DNA of 64,000 nt from Ceratobasidium sp. AG-K. Taxonomy: Eukaryota; Basidiomycota; Agaricomycetes; Cantharellales; Ceratobasidiaceae. The position numbers were made by a program, and so were the translations under genes. The stretch's first letter is position 1, and each line of letters starts with the position of its first letter. Positions 1 through 12,054 of this stretch are shown here, piece after piece. Location: the NCBI GenBank assembly GCA_037039685.1, contig JAWNGF010000015.1, forward strand, positions 1,193,001 to 1,257,000. Direction: 5' to 3'. Under the pieces are notes generated by a model that was not told where the DNA came from, ran no database searches, and worked only from the letters and a program-made list of their open reading frames with translations.

Positions 1-3000
1 TTTCTTGTCCGTTTTGCTCTGCACTTCTGCATGTCCTTGCAGCGCATAGAGACATACACAAACAACAAGTTCAGATCCAGTTCAAAAACCTGATTGTCAA
101 GCCACTTCTCAGCGTGCAAGGCACACTACCAACCAACCTTGTGGTGGTGATTGATGCGTTGGATGAATGCAACAACAAGGATAGCACTCAGCAGATCCTT
201 GATCTTGCACTCAGTAGGACATGGACTCTTCCCATCAGGTTTTTTGTGTCAAGTTGTCCCAAGCCACAAATACGCGACGAGATGATGCTTCAAGGAGGTC
301 TCAGGGCAAACGAGTGACTGGTGCTACACGAATTAGACAAGGGGGTGGTGTAGGCCGACATTGAGACATATCTGAGGTTGGCGCTGGTACCAATGTCCCC
401 TCTAGAGGATGAGCTGTCTGGACTTGTACAGCATGCTGGCATCCTGTTCATTTACGCAGCAACTGCCATGAGATACATTGGATATGGTAACTTTTGCAAG
501 GACCCACATGCCCGTCTGGGGACCGTGTTGGATGCAATGAAGTTGACCAGTACCAATAGCAAGGACTGGGAGATTGACAAACTATATATCATGATATTGG
601 AAGCAGCGCTTGGTGGCCCGGACCTAGACCACCAGGATCAAGAAGACATGCAACTTGTGCTTCACACCATAATCTGCGCCAGAGAGCCACTGATTATCAG
701 CGCCTTGTCTGGGCTTCTGAAGCTCAATAATATGGAGCGTATCAACTCAGCCCTTTGGCCATTCTGGTCAGTGCTACATGTGATGGAAGACAGCCAGAAA
801 GTTACGACCCTACATGCATTGTTCCCGGACCACATGTTCAATTCAGAACATTCAGAGGGGTACCACTGTGACCAGGTCGTGCATAACCAGACCCTCGCGC
901 TCCTGTGCTTGGAATGCATTACTAGAACAGCCAAACTTCAACATCTGTGGTCTAGCTTTGTCCTACATTCCAGATACCCAGGTGCCGGACCTTTCAGAGT
1001 GCATACAATCTGCAATATCAAAGGAGCTATTTTATGAATGTTGTTCTTGGGCCAATCACCTCTTGCTAGCCTCCAAGTCATCCTTCCTTGATGGAGTTCT
1101 GCAACGCTTTCTAAATACGCACCTATTGCTCTGGATGGAGGTACTAAACCTCAAGAAATGTATCTATCTGGGTACTGACATCATGTGGCAAGCAGAGGAT
1201 TGGTGTGTAGTCAGTGTATTTGCAGATTCATAATCTCCTTGAATAGCTAACATTATCACAGCGTCAGGACCATATGGATAGTGTCATTCAGCGGGTTCAC
1301 GATGCCTGGAGATTTGTGATGAGTTTTGCATCCAGCGCTGCACCACAAAGTACCCCTCATATATATGTCTCAGCACTTCTGTTTTGGCCACTGCAATCAC
1401 CCATCTCAAAGCTATATGCAAAGCACGCACAATGTACAATTGGGCTACTAGGAAATGCAATGAATCAACGGCAGCCCTCACTGCTGGCAATGTGGTCATT
1501 TGGCCCTGGCTTAGGTTGTGCTGTGTTCTCCCCAAACGCTTCCCAGATTGGTCTGGCTGTTGGACATAAGGTCCTTCTGATGACGCTATCCATGGCTAGC
1601 CAACACTTGATGCTTTTGAGGGTCACTGCCAGGATATTTGTTCTCTGAATTTCTCTTGAGATGGTAGACTCATAGTCTCTCGGTCTCAGGACATGACCAT
1701 TCATGTATGGGATTCTCAGAGCAGCAAGTTGATTGTTGGCCTGCTGCAAGGCCACACCAAGGAGGTGACTTGTGTTAAGTTTTCCCCTGATGGCACTTGC
1801 ATTGTGTCTAGCTCATACGATCGCACAATCCAACTCTGGGACATGCAACCAGGAGTGGTTCCTCCGGTTATATTTACAGGGCATACAAAACGGGTCACAG
1901 CTGTGTGTTGCAACCTGCTAATGCCTATGGTTGACAACCGCTAATGGCCTTTGAGATGTGGGAACAATATGTGATAAGTCTTCTAAGACTCTATCACTAA
2001 GGTGGACAAACGCTAGTCTTGTCAGTACAAGTCACTAGCTCCTAAGTCCAAGTGGCTGCGCTAAAGGCTAAGTAGCCAAGTGCCTCTGATCACACTGCAG
2101 GGAGAGTTGACAAAGCAAAGCAAGCTGGGGATGACCATGCTTGCAAGCCAGTATATATACTCAGAGAACAGGTGAGTCATAGTAAGTACATGAGTCACAA
2201 GTCTGAGTCAAAGTCCAAGTCATAAAGGGGGCTGCATAGGCCAGCCAATAGAAGACAGCATGAGTCATATGACTCATGGTAACACATCATCCATACACCT
2301 CACTAATCGAGGGAGAGGGCTTCTACAAGGAAAGAGGGCGCTTAAGGTGCTGGTACAAGCCACGAGTCCACAAACAGAGACAGAGGGAGGGACAGGTCAT
2401 GACACTGTGTGCTTCTCACCCAGTGGCACAAGCTTTGTATCAGGGTCCTCCAACAACACTCTGCAAGTATGGAATGTAGCCAATGGACAGGTCGTACGTG
2501 TTCTCAACGGACACACAAGTAGAATCACGTCAGTCCAGTTCTTGGCCAATGGTGCTTGCCTTGTTTCAGGATCATAAGATAAGACCTTGCAGGTTTGGGA
2601 TGTCCAGAGTGGCAAAAGGATTGGTAGACCGTTCAAAGGGCATTCCGGTCGAGTCACTACAATCTCAATCTTGCCTGACAGTTGGTATGTAGCCACTGGA
2701 TCCAAGGACAGAAGCATTTGGATGTGGAATCTGCAGACTGGACAGACAGTACAGGGTCCACTTGATGCAGACACCAGCGTGGTCAACTCAGTTGCCTTTT
2801 CCGCACGCGGGAGTCATCTGATCTCAACCTTGAAAGACAAAACGCTGAAGGTCTGGGATATCCGAAGCAAGCAGGCTAGATCTGGTGTGTCTCATTTGAG
2901 ATTCTCACCTTGGTTTCTGTGTACTGACTGAGGGATACCCGGATGGCTGCACCCCAAAGACATCCCTGCTTCCGCTCTCAGAGAGAAGCAATTGTGCAAG

Positions 3001-3025
3001 CAAACATTATCACAGGCCTTGGAGG
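1..3025 (+). pseudogene. decayed NACHT-WD40 (NLR-like) gene, 5' end off window
   Basis: This is a degenerate paralogue of the gene at 18145-23262, matching it from about 19430 to 21890, including the intron near 1212-1261 and the sequence after the WD40 exon. The Walker B stretch VVVIDALDEC is still readable near 140-170. The NACHT C-terminal part follows to about 1210 and the first WD40 set runs from about 1500 to 2880. Lesions seen: TGA at 315-317, TAG near 352, a 2-nt loss near 927 that shifts frame, another frame break near 1590, TAA at 2575-2577 replacing a Tyr codon, and an LTR insertion at 1906-2404. The second WD40 set found in the intact gene is missing. Such proteins are STAND-class signalling ATPases; this copy cannot encode one. 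Confidence 0.9.
1906..2404 (-). mobile_element. A1: solo LTR of gypsy family A
   Basis: A 499-bp sequence begins TGTTGCAACC and ends CATGACA, matching the LTRs at 27850, 35287, 53499, 60932 and 63208. It is flanked by the 5-bp target duplication CTGTG (1901-1905 and 2405-2409). Removing it plus one duplication restores alignment with the intact paralogue near 21283-21300, so it entered the WD40 coding sequence of the pseudogene. No internal element sequence remains, which is the usual outcome of LTR-LTR recombination. Confidence 0.93.
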
Positions 3026-3034
3026 CGCATACAA

Positions 3035-3410
3035 CATCAGCAAAAACCCGCCCAGCTTAGGAGGACTATAAAGTACTATAAATCCTCAAATCACCAGAAT
3101 GCAAGTTCGATTTTAAAAGGTCTATAAAGATCTCTCAAATTAACTTTCATTATTCAAGGTCCTTCAAATCAATCCCCCTGAATAGGAGAGCCTCAGATTA
3201 TCAAGCATGATTCATATTGCTCTGATGTGTTGAAGTCTACTTCAAATCGCATTTGGCTGTTTTAAATGACTTCAAATCATTACTAGGGCAGTTAAAAACC
3301 GCTTCAAATCACCCCCAGGTGCTTCAAATCCACCTAACAGTGCTTTGGAGCACTCCAAACCAACCCCAGCCAGATTTAAATTGTAGTGCCAGATATATAT
3401 CTCATGGGAT
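3035..3410. repeat. MITE-like repeat, copy 1 (one end visible)
   Basis: The left end ATCAGCAAAAACCCGC lies at about 3035-3050, exactly where similarity of the pseudogene to its paralogue stops. The body is AT-rich with repeated CTTCAAATC words and a GGAGCACTCCAAA palindrome near 3345, as in the copies at 11641-11957 and 24251-24503. The opposite end is not recognisable, so the right boundary is approximate. Confidence 0.55.
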
Positions 3411-3993
3411 TATAGGTACATGTTCAATGATTAGTGTGCTACGTGAATAGTAATGCCACCCCATACCAACATGTTTCAACAGCCATGATCACGATCCAAT
3501 CAATATCAGTTCAACAGCCATTCATAGGCTCATTGGTTGAAAAGACAAAACTACAAGTGTACATGAACAACTAGCTACATACCCTTCAAAACAAAACACG
3601 AGTCCATAGGGATGAGACCATTAGAGCAGGAGAAGTGTCCAAATGTGAGGGTTGGCAATTAGGGATGGGAAAACGGAAGTGGGGGGCAGACGACGCAACA
3701 GCATATGAGATAGAATCAACTAATCATAAGGAGTAAAAGTGAAAGTCACTTGAGAGCTCGTCGTACATTGGTACAGCTCTACTAGTCTAATCATAGACAA
3801 CGTTAGATTCGACTTAGAAGTGACTTAGTTACTACAGACCTTCACCTGGGAGACGAGTCACAGACACATACTCAGTCTCACTATCACATTCATACTGCCG
3901 CTCAGGACGAACGGGGACAGCATGAAGTGGTTCTTCAACATGACTTCAAAGAACATGAGTAAACATGGGACAGATAAAAAGCTGTATGACTTA
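3411..3993. other. intergenic, no gene seen
   Basis: AT-rich sequence with no convincing coding stretch. It contains the 3' flank of the minus-strand gene that ends at 3994. No repeat family shared with the rest of the window was recognised here. Confidence 0.5.
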
Positions 3994-6636
3994 CTAGCAC
4001 GAGTCAAACATATGGTTAACCAAGTTACTGATGCGGATTGGGTTATTGTCGGGCTGGGTGGCCTCGTGAAGGTGGTTCAGATAGTACTGGAACCACTCTT
4101 TCTGGTTATTGGCATCCAATGGAGCCTTCTTGTAGGCATAGCCTGACTTGTACGTTGTGATCAGGAAGCGAATCTAAGACAGATTTCAATTTAAGATCAC
4201 TCTATCAACAGACAAGCTTACCGTTGCGCAGTGAAACGCTAGGGTTGGTAAAGGAATGGGCTTGAAGCGGGCAGCATGCTTGTACCCAACAGCCTTGTTT
4301 GGAACACCAAAATGCGTGTTCTTAATGCAGTTGGCCAGTATTGGATGATGGAAATCTCCTTTACCGGGTTGACAGTGCTAGTTCAAACAAGTCAGTAAAT
4401 TCAACAAGCGTGTGAGTGGCACTGACCTTGGCATGGAAGGCATCGTTGAGAAGATCCTTGACCTGTTGTTTGATTTCTTGTGGGCTAAACTCGAGGCCGA
4501 GTTTGTAGGCGCTCTCAACATAGCCACGCGCAACTGTCTTTGCAGAGTGACGAAGTTGCGTATAAACATGTTTAGACTAATACAACGGGTTGTGAGAGGA
4601 CTGAGGAGCGAGCGAGGGGGAATCTGCTTACATAGACCACATATTCTGCTAGAAGCGGGAGAGGTTTGATATCCTCGCGCAGTTGGTGATTGACGGCCAC
4701 CCACTCATCAACGACAATCTGGTCAAAGGCAACTCCAGTTTGATAGACATTTCCATCGGGGTCAGGATCAGAATAAACGGGAGTGACATTGGCGTATGGG
4801 TTTTCAACCACAGCACGGAGGAGCAGTCACTTGACAAGCGCATCGACTAGTGGTCGGGCAATTGGGGCAAAATTGCCACGCCAAGCACGCTCTTGCATCG
4901 TGGCATAGAAGACAAGGGTTGCCTTGCCGTTGTTGATGGCTAGGAAGTACTTGTTAGCAATGTAAACGCAGGCAGATTGCATTACATACATTCATCGTTG
5001 GCATCTTCACCGTTGCTCTGTTGAGGCCCCCTCCTGGCGCGCCCCTGCCCTCCTTTGGGATCTTTGCGTGGTTGGTTGCGATGTTGCTGTATGTCATCTT
5101 GAGGGCGACGGCTAGTCAAGCGGCCACGTGGAGTAAGTTCGCAAGTAGTCTCACGAGAGGCGAGCTGTTGAGGAGGCTGGTCGCGATGTGGCTTCTGCTT
5201 TGATCCGGGATTACGCTCGGGACTCTTGGATGGAGGGTGGTTGAGTTCAGCACAACGCTGGCGTGCGCGTTCAAGTTTGCGTTCTTCTCGGCAGTGATGT
5301 TCTTCGCGTTTGCGGGCCTCCTGCTTCCGTTCCTCCTCAGCCTTGGCCTCGGCCTCTTCCTCATCAAGACACCAACGAAGTTCAAGCGCTTCCTCATCCC
5401 GCCGGCGACGCTCAGCACGACGGTGTTCACGCTGCAACTCACGTTCCGCCTTGCGCCGACGGATGTCCGCGAGTGCCTCCTCGTCCCAACGCGCAACCTG
5501 AGCTTGGTACTCACAAGCAATCGCTTCGTGGTCAACATGGATTTCAGGCTCAAAGTCGCCTGCGGTGTCAGAATTCCCGCCATCGCCTTGGCCAGGCTTG
5601 GGGGGATGCTCATCGCGGGTGAGAGTAGGCTTGGACTGGGAGGAGGCATGTGTTGGACGAGGTGAGAGGAGTCTCAAGCCAGTAGTTGGTAGACGCTTGG
5701 CAAGGCTTATTGACGGGCTAGCAACCGGCGTCACAGCGCCAAGGCGGTAGGTGGAGCGAGACGTCGCCGGCAGCAAGGAAGTGGTGGAGCCGGATGGTTC
5801 TGTCAAGTGGTTAGTAAGTAAACAGATTTGTTGACAGAAGAGCCAACGTACAAGTCTTAAGGGATGGCTGGGGTTGCGGAGCACCAGGGACGATGGTTGT
5901 GGAATCTGTACGCTGGGCAAATTTGCCTTTGGCGTTGGCTGTAGGCAAGGCATGAAGCTAATGAAACTTGGTAAGTATCCATGACAATTATTGGTAGACA
6001 CATTGGAACTTACCTGGGTCCCAGTTTTGTTTGTATATAGAGCTTCTAGCTGGCGCAGCGTGAGGTTTCTTGACGTGTAATTGCAACCAGTAAGGGGTCC
6101 GAGCATGCCAACCAACCAAGCTATACGATCTCCTTCCGTCGCAAGTTCATCATACTGCAAATCTAATGGGGTATCAACAACAAAGAGTCTATAAATTACA
6201 ATTGGACACGTACCAAGCAGGGCCTCGTCGTGTGAGGCTTTGTCCTTGCCAGTCTTGGCTCGCTTTGCTGGTGGCTCGTCACCGGGGTTGTCCCTCTCAT
6301 CCATGGGCATGGGAGGGTCAGAGCCTTTGGGTGTCACTGACGATAAACGATCTTGACCATGCTTCTGACCAGGTGACGCTATTGGGCAATAGCATCAAAA
6401 AGAAAAGCCAAAGAGGAGCAGCTAGAACGCACCTCCAGCAACAGCAACTGTAGTACTTGTTTGCGTAGCCTGTGCCGCTCGCATTGGCAAGTACTGGTCG
6501 ACTAAATTACGGATTAGCTGAAATAAAAAGAGGCGGGTGAATACGTACCATATGGGCGTGCCTTTGCAGGGACTGGCGCATTACGACGCGGCCAAGACGA
6601 GGAAGAGCCACCATCCGAGTCGGACTGTGAGGACAT
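3994..6636 (-). CDS. DUF6532-like protein, multi-exon, with one in-frame stop
   Basis: The start is the ATG at 6636 (protein begins MSSQSDSDGGSSSSW). The stop is at 3994-3996. Short GT-AG introns can be placed with compatible phase: about 6502-6548, one near 6380-6435, then about 6165-6215, 5957-6014 and 5800-5850, then 4577-4631, 4378-4426 and 4174-4221. The N-terminal half is low complexity with a basic KRAK patch. Residues encoded by about 5240-5560 are an E/R/K-rich probable coiled coil. The C-terminal exons (FHHPILANCI, then KPIPLPTLAF, then YYLNHL) resemble the basidiomycete DUF6532 domain, of unknown function; that family call is from memory of its pattern. A TGA at 4827-4829 interrupts an otherwise open exon, so the copy may be dead. 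It is divergently arranged with the Plavaka transposase and may be a passenger of that element. Confidence 0.55.
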
Positions 6637-7111
6637 GGCTAAAAGAAAGCACGGTGGGGAGAGATGGTGAAACTGGGGCGATATGAGTGAAGAAAACAAT
6701 CAAAGGACGTTCAGGTATGATGAACAGTGTGAAAGAAGATGATGAGCAACTCACTCTTGAAGTCCAGCCCTCTCTATACACTGGAAAAGCCCTTTGCAAC
6801 ACTTCTCGAAGGCCGGTCCTTGACAGTTTTGATTAATTACTGTATTGAGCTCCAATAATGGAGCTGTTTCGGGAGTTGTACCTGAGCTTTGTAAATGCAA
6901 TGTGGGTGCAAATACGTCGTCAAGAAAGGAAATTTACCTTTTTCGATGGGTGCATGCGCGCCAAGCGCCCTGCTGCCTCGTTTTCTGGTGCCCAAGGCAC
7001 CTGGTATGTCGTCATATTAAGGCTGCACGTCAGCAAGCATGACGACACACAGGCCGAGTGAAAATACCTAAGTCCCTCTACCTGAGACAAGTCGTCTCTC
7101 TCCTTTGCACC
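6637..7111. promoter_or_regulatory. 475-bp divergent intergenic region
   Basis: This region separates the start codons of the DUF6532-like gene (minus, 6636) and the Plavaka transposase (plus, 7112), so it should hold both promoters. No clear TATA element or repeated binding site was identified. The promoter role is inferred from position only. Confidence 0.45.
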
Positions 7112-10100
7112 ATGTCTCAGGCCCGGCCACAGTTTCAATGTCGGTGGTGCAGCCATCTTGTGCCTACTCGTTGCGGCCTGGAGAGTCACTACAGTCAGAA
7201 GCGTGATTGCGCAAAGAAACAGAACAATTACTATAATCTTGCCGTTCGCCGAGCTTGCTTCCCTTACTATATCCTCCCCTGCTTCCATTCGTCCTTAGCG
7301 AAGTCTCGCCCAAAGCATACTCGAAGTCCCTCGACAGAGCCGCCCGAGCCGGAACCGATGGATGTTGACACAGGTGTGTTGCATGAACCAGCCAAACCTG
7401 TTGTTCCAGTTGAGCCTGCCCATCCAATCGAGCCCGACGAAATCCCGATCAACCAGGCGGCGTCGCCACAGGAGGATGATGATATGCAATCACCCGGTGC
7501 TGGTCCGAGTTCTTGTTGCTCCACAGGCGAGACACGAATGCCCTCATTGGAGGACGCAGACAACAAGGATGAAGAGGACGAGGACGACGAAGATTGGTTG
7601 CCCAATTTATCCAACGAGGACAGCGAAGATGATGAGCTTGACGATTACACCGACAGTGACGATGACAATAGCGATGGCCCATTTGTTCGCAATGTGCCAC
7701 CCAAAGTGGACCCAACGCCACGTCGTTCCCCACCGCATAAGTCAATCATCGAGGAGGCCCACCCCGACCCGACTGCTGGCGGTGTTTTGCAATGGGAAAC
7801 CGCCAACGACCGCCCTAGACTAGTCTACGATACGATGTGGCAGGACAAGGCACTGTTTGAACATGCCGCATGGTTAGGGAACGTCCATGTGAGTAATGGC
7901 GACCGCGAACGTTACCTGCGCCAACATGTGAGTATCTTCACCCCCGTGCGCAAATGAAGGCTTACCTGAATGCGTCCGCAGCATGAATCACTGCCGTGGC
8001 ATCGCTGTAGTGACTTCCTACGTGATGTGGACAAGCTGCCACATGGCCCAGACTGGCAACGGACCGTCATCGAGAGTCCTGAGGGCGAGTTAGTCAACTT
8101 TTACGCGCGAGACCCTATCGAGGTCATTCGTCAGCTGATGTCAAACCGCGAGTTTGCAAACGATATGCAATATGCACCTGTGCAACAACGAACATCTGGG
8201 CCAAATGGGAAGCGTGTATTCAACGAGGTCTGGACTGGGAGCCGGTGGTGGCGTCTACAAGTACAAGTTCTATCGTCAACTTTGTGTGCGATAGGTGTAA
8301 CTTACGACTAACAAAGACTGCCCTCGGTCGAGGACGTGGCGCGACGATTGCGATGGTAATTTTGTCGACCGACAAAACACAACTGTCACTTGTGAGCGGC
8401 GGGCGCAAAGCCTGGCCAGTCTATCTAACTCTGGGGAACATCAGCAATCGTCTTCGGCGCCGCCCTTCCGCCCATGCGCAGGTCCTTCTAGGGTACATAC
8501 CTGTAACCAATACGTCCGGCCAAGCTGGCTGGCAATTCTATCACTGGTGCATGAAACACCTCTTGAAGCCGCTCAAGAAGGCCGGCAGGCAGGGCGTCAA
8601 AATGCTTTGTTCCGACGGCAGTGTTTGGCTTGTCTTTCCCCTCCTCGCAGCGTTCGTTGGCGATTGGCCCGAGCAATGTCTAGTGGCTTGTGTCCGCCAA
8701 AGTCGTTGCCCGATCTGTCACACCCCATCAAAAGGACACGGGAAGACATGCTACTACCGCAAACGGGAGAAAGGAGAGTTCCTCGAAACGTTGAATGGGG
8801 AGGCAAAGGGTAAAGCTAAGCGTTTGCGTACCCTGGGATATCGTCCTGTCCACCCGTTCTGGGAAGACTTGCCCTTTGCCGACCTCGCAACCGCAATCAC
8901 GCCTGATCTGTTACACCAAGTTAACAAAGGCGTCTTCCTTCATCATCTCGTCAAATGGATGACAAACAAACTCACCACGCCTGTTTTCGACGAGTGGCTC
9001 ACCGGGCTCCCAAGAACGGCTTGTCTCCGACATTTCCGATGTGGGAAGTCCATAATCAGCCAATGGACGGGGAGGGAATCAAAGGCGCTCGTGCAGGTGT
9101 TCATGGCGGTTGTAGCGGGATGCACAGAGGCCGACGCTGTCGCTGCATCGCGTAGTCTGATGGATTTCATTTTCCTCGCGCACCAGTCGCAACTGACAGA
9201 CGACGACTTGGCAGACATGGACGCCGCTCTTGCTCGATTCCACGCGCTGAAGAACATTTTTGTTAAGCTCGGGGTCACGACTGGTCCGGACTTTGACAAC
9301 ATACCAAAGTTACACATGCTTGGCCACATAACCGACTCGATTCAAAGCCTTGGTACGACCAACAACTTCAACACGGAGGCGACCGAGCGCCTTCATATCG
9401 AGTACGTGAAGGACGGCTGGCGAGCATCAAATAAAGTCAACGAGCTGCCCCAGATGGCCCGGTATCTTCAGCGACGGGAGGCCTGGGTATTACTCTGAAC
9501 TCACCTTATCGAGATCGGTATCTTGCCTAGTCACGACAACCCCGACGACATGACTGATGTGACCAACGACGACGACGGCGATGAATCCACGTGCGATCGA
9601 GGTATTTTTGAGGTCGTTCGGAACACTCAGGCTGGCAAGGTGCGAGACGGGGGCGACATTAAGCAAAGAGTCCTTGGTGGGCGGCAATTAAACGAGCCAG
9701 AACAGAGCATCGAGATTCGGAAGGAGTGGGATGCCAACTTGGTCTGGATGGCTGACCCTTTGGTGTCGGCGTCGGGCGATAAGTGTCACGTGCTGACTCA
9801 GGGGTCCCGGTTGGTCCAATCATATCAGGCCTTGTGCCTCATCCAAGCCACGAAGGACTTCCTCGCCTTTCGTTCTGGTAACCGCTCCGGCCACCCACTC
9901 AACGAAGACCATGTCTTCTCTGTCTGGCACCGATGTCGACTCGAGCATGGGCGTCTCCCATTCCTCCCTGCCGAAGGCCCACATGTCGATGTCATCCAAG
10001 CGACCCCCAAAACCCAGGACGAGTACGGTCGCGTAACCCGACACGGCGCGTTCGACACCGTCCTTTTTGTTTCCAACCCCAAAGCCCAGGGAATTCACCG

Positions 10101-10599
10101 TAAGTCTTTGTTCTCGTATTTTTTCTATTTTTTTTTCATTGGTTGCTCACCGTCGTAACTCAGGTTATACCGTCGGCCGGGTGCGGGTGATTTTCAAGTT
10201 ACCCAAGCACCTGCGACATCACTATCGCAAGAAGTTAGTCTACGTCGAGCACTTCCAATCGTTCTCTCGTGTGCCCGGCGATCCGCATGGCTTCTACTCA
10301 ACCAGCCACGATATGTCCGGTCTGAATGTTCGACGCGTCTCGGTTATGCCGTTGTACAAGCTAAAGATGGCTTGCCACTTGACACCTCGGTATCGTTCGC
10401 TCAAGCCCGACCATCCTATTTCTTCGCACGACGATCTTCTAGAGACATGCAAGATTTTCTATCTCAACCATTATAGTTCTCACTTTATCTTCGCCGTTTT
10501 CAACCACTGGCGCAAACGTCTCGGCCCCCAGGTGAGCCTTAAACTACTCCCGGTCAATTGTCCCATGTTGACATTGTTTTGTAGGCGCGTATCGCTTGA
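7112..10599 (+). CDS. Plavaka-type (CACTA superfamily) transposase
   Basis: Six exons are supported: 7112-7927, 7982-8260, 8317 to about 9486, a fourth ending 10099, 10164-10531 and 10585-10599. All GT-AG introns outside the exon 3/4 join keep phase. The N-terminus has a C2H2-like finger (CRWC, then H and C near residues 10-32) and an acidic linker. The core matches agaricomycete Plavaka transposases: ILSTDKTQLS with YLTLGNIS near 8350-8440, SDGSVWLVFPLL, CPIC, ITPDLLHQVNKG, and LHIEYVKDGWRASNK. The family cuts and pastes DNA using an RNase H-fold acidic triad. Between exons 3 and 4 the frame is unchanged but contains TGA at 9496-9498; no normal-length intron removes it, so this is either a nonsense lesion or an unusual splice. 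Element ends (CACTA-like inverted repeats) were not found. Confidence 0.82.
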
Positions 10600-11640
10600 T
10601 ACGTGCTTTTTTTATGGCTGGTCACTTGCGTTCGGCCCGTTAATACCACTTGTCTCCACTCTTGCTGGTATACACTCCAGTCCTGGCTTCATAACGGGCA
10701 CCGCCTCTCGTGGCCGGACTTCTTGCAGGCTCGCGCCCTTGTCGGCATTACAAGATGTCGCCTGCGTCTTATCCGTCGCCCGAGTCCCTCGAAACCACGT
10801 GTACCCTTCAATCATGCTGTATGTGTTTCCCTGGAACGTGCTACGTACAACAGATATGTACTGACGCGCACCACGTAAGTAGAACAGGACGCCAAAATTG
10901 GGGCTTGGTGATGGCCTTGATAGCGGCGTAGTGAGACCGGCAGAACCCCTTGCGGCCTTGGCGAACTCGAACCATTCTACCTCTCGAGCCAACTACGAAC
11001 GCTTACTTACCGCTGTTCACCCAAGGTATGTTGGATCTTTGATCTCGCTGGCATTTGTTAACTGTCATTTCAGAATTGCCCGAGTGTAGTGCCAGTCGTA
11101 TTCGACTCGACGGGCACTTTTTGTCCCTCTCGCACATTTTCAAGGTTTCCGACACCCAGGTCCGGTCCAAACTCAACCCCCGTCAACATGTTGTTTGGCG
11201 GTGTCCGTCACATTGCCATCGGTCGTAGTCTCGCAACTCCGCGTGATTCGTTTCATACATTGCACCCGTATTTTGTCGGCCCTACGACCGGCGTGATTTG
11301 AACGTGGTATTTAGTATGGTGGACATTGTCATAGCGGTCGATTCGGTGCTGTTTGATCGGCTGGCGGGGATCTGGACTTGAAATCACACTGCATTATTAC
11401 TCCACTAGACTGTTCAGATGTATATACACGCTGTAAAGGAAAAAAGTTTTCGGGTGAGACGGCAACCTGCAACAAAAATCAGTTATCTGAGTTGTTGGCG
11501 CTTAACTCGCATCCATGTCACTCCTCCACTGCCCGACAACAGGAAGGAGGGTATGAGCGTGCTGCGGTAAAAACACCTGGGGTCGACTTGAAGTTCAAAC
11601 AGATTTACATGTGCCCTTCAAGGACCAAGTACTTGATAAT
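10600..11640. other. no recognisable gene
   Basis: Sequence downstream of the Plavaka transposase. Several short open frames occur on both strands (for example minus 10612-10992), but none shows family motifs, repeats or conserved splicing. It may include the 3' arm of the Plavaka element; no terminal inverted repeat was identified. Confidence 0.4.
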
Positions 11641-11957
11641 GTGGGCATTGAATTCATAATTTTGACCATGATTCGGAGTGATTTCGAGTGCTCCAAAGCG
11701 CTCGGAATCCTGTTCAAGGTGCTTTGGAGCAGCGCGGGCGCAATTTGGAGCTATTTCAAAATGGTCAAGTTATTTGAATGTTAGGCCAACTTTCAAACTA
11801 CTCAACGTACTGTGTAATTATTTGGAGGACGCGAAAGCCCTTCGTATAACGAGCTTCAACTCAAAGTACTTTGATAATACATGTCATATTTGTAGTCCTA
11901 ATCTTGAAAGTCCGATTATTTGGACTCCTCCTGAGGTTGGCGGGTTTTTGCTGATGA
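11641..11957. repeat. MITE-like repeat, copy 2 (right end visible)
   Basis: The right end GCGGGTTTTTGCTGAT at about 11940-11957 is the inverse of the end motif at 3035 and equals the right end of the complete copy at 24251-24503. Words such as GGAGTGATTTCGAGTGCTCC (near 11674) recur in that copy. It lies directly before the truncated WD40 array at 12055. The left boundary is approximate. Confidence 0.55.
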
Positions 11958-12054
11958 AGGTGGGTGAGGGTGGTTGGCTTACCGCAGACCGTGATTGCAC
12001 CGCCTCCAGCTGACACGATGACATTGCAATTCCAGAACTTCTGAATCCGACTCG

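Noticed and set aside
5237..5665. Plus-strand open frames with hydrophobic stretches opposite the DUF6532-like gene
   Set aside because: They are antisense to the E/R-rich coiled-coil exon; the Leu/Phe/Ala richness is the complement of Glu/Arg/Lys codons.
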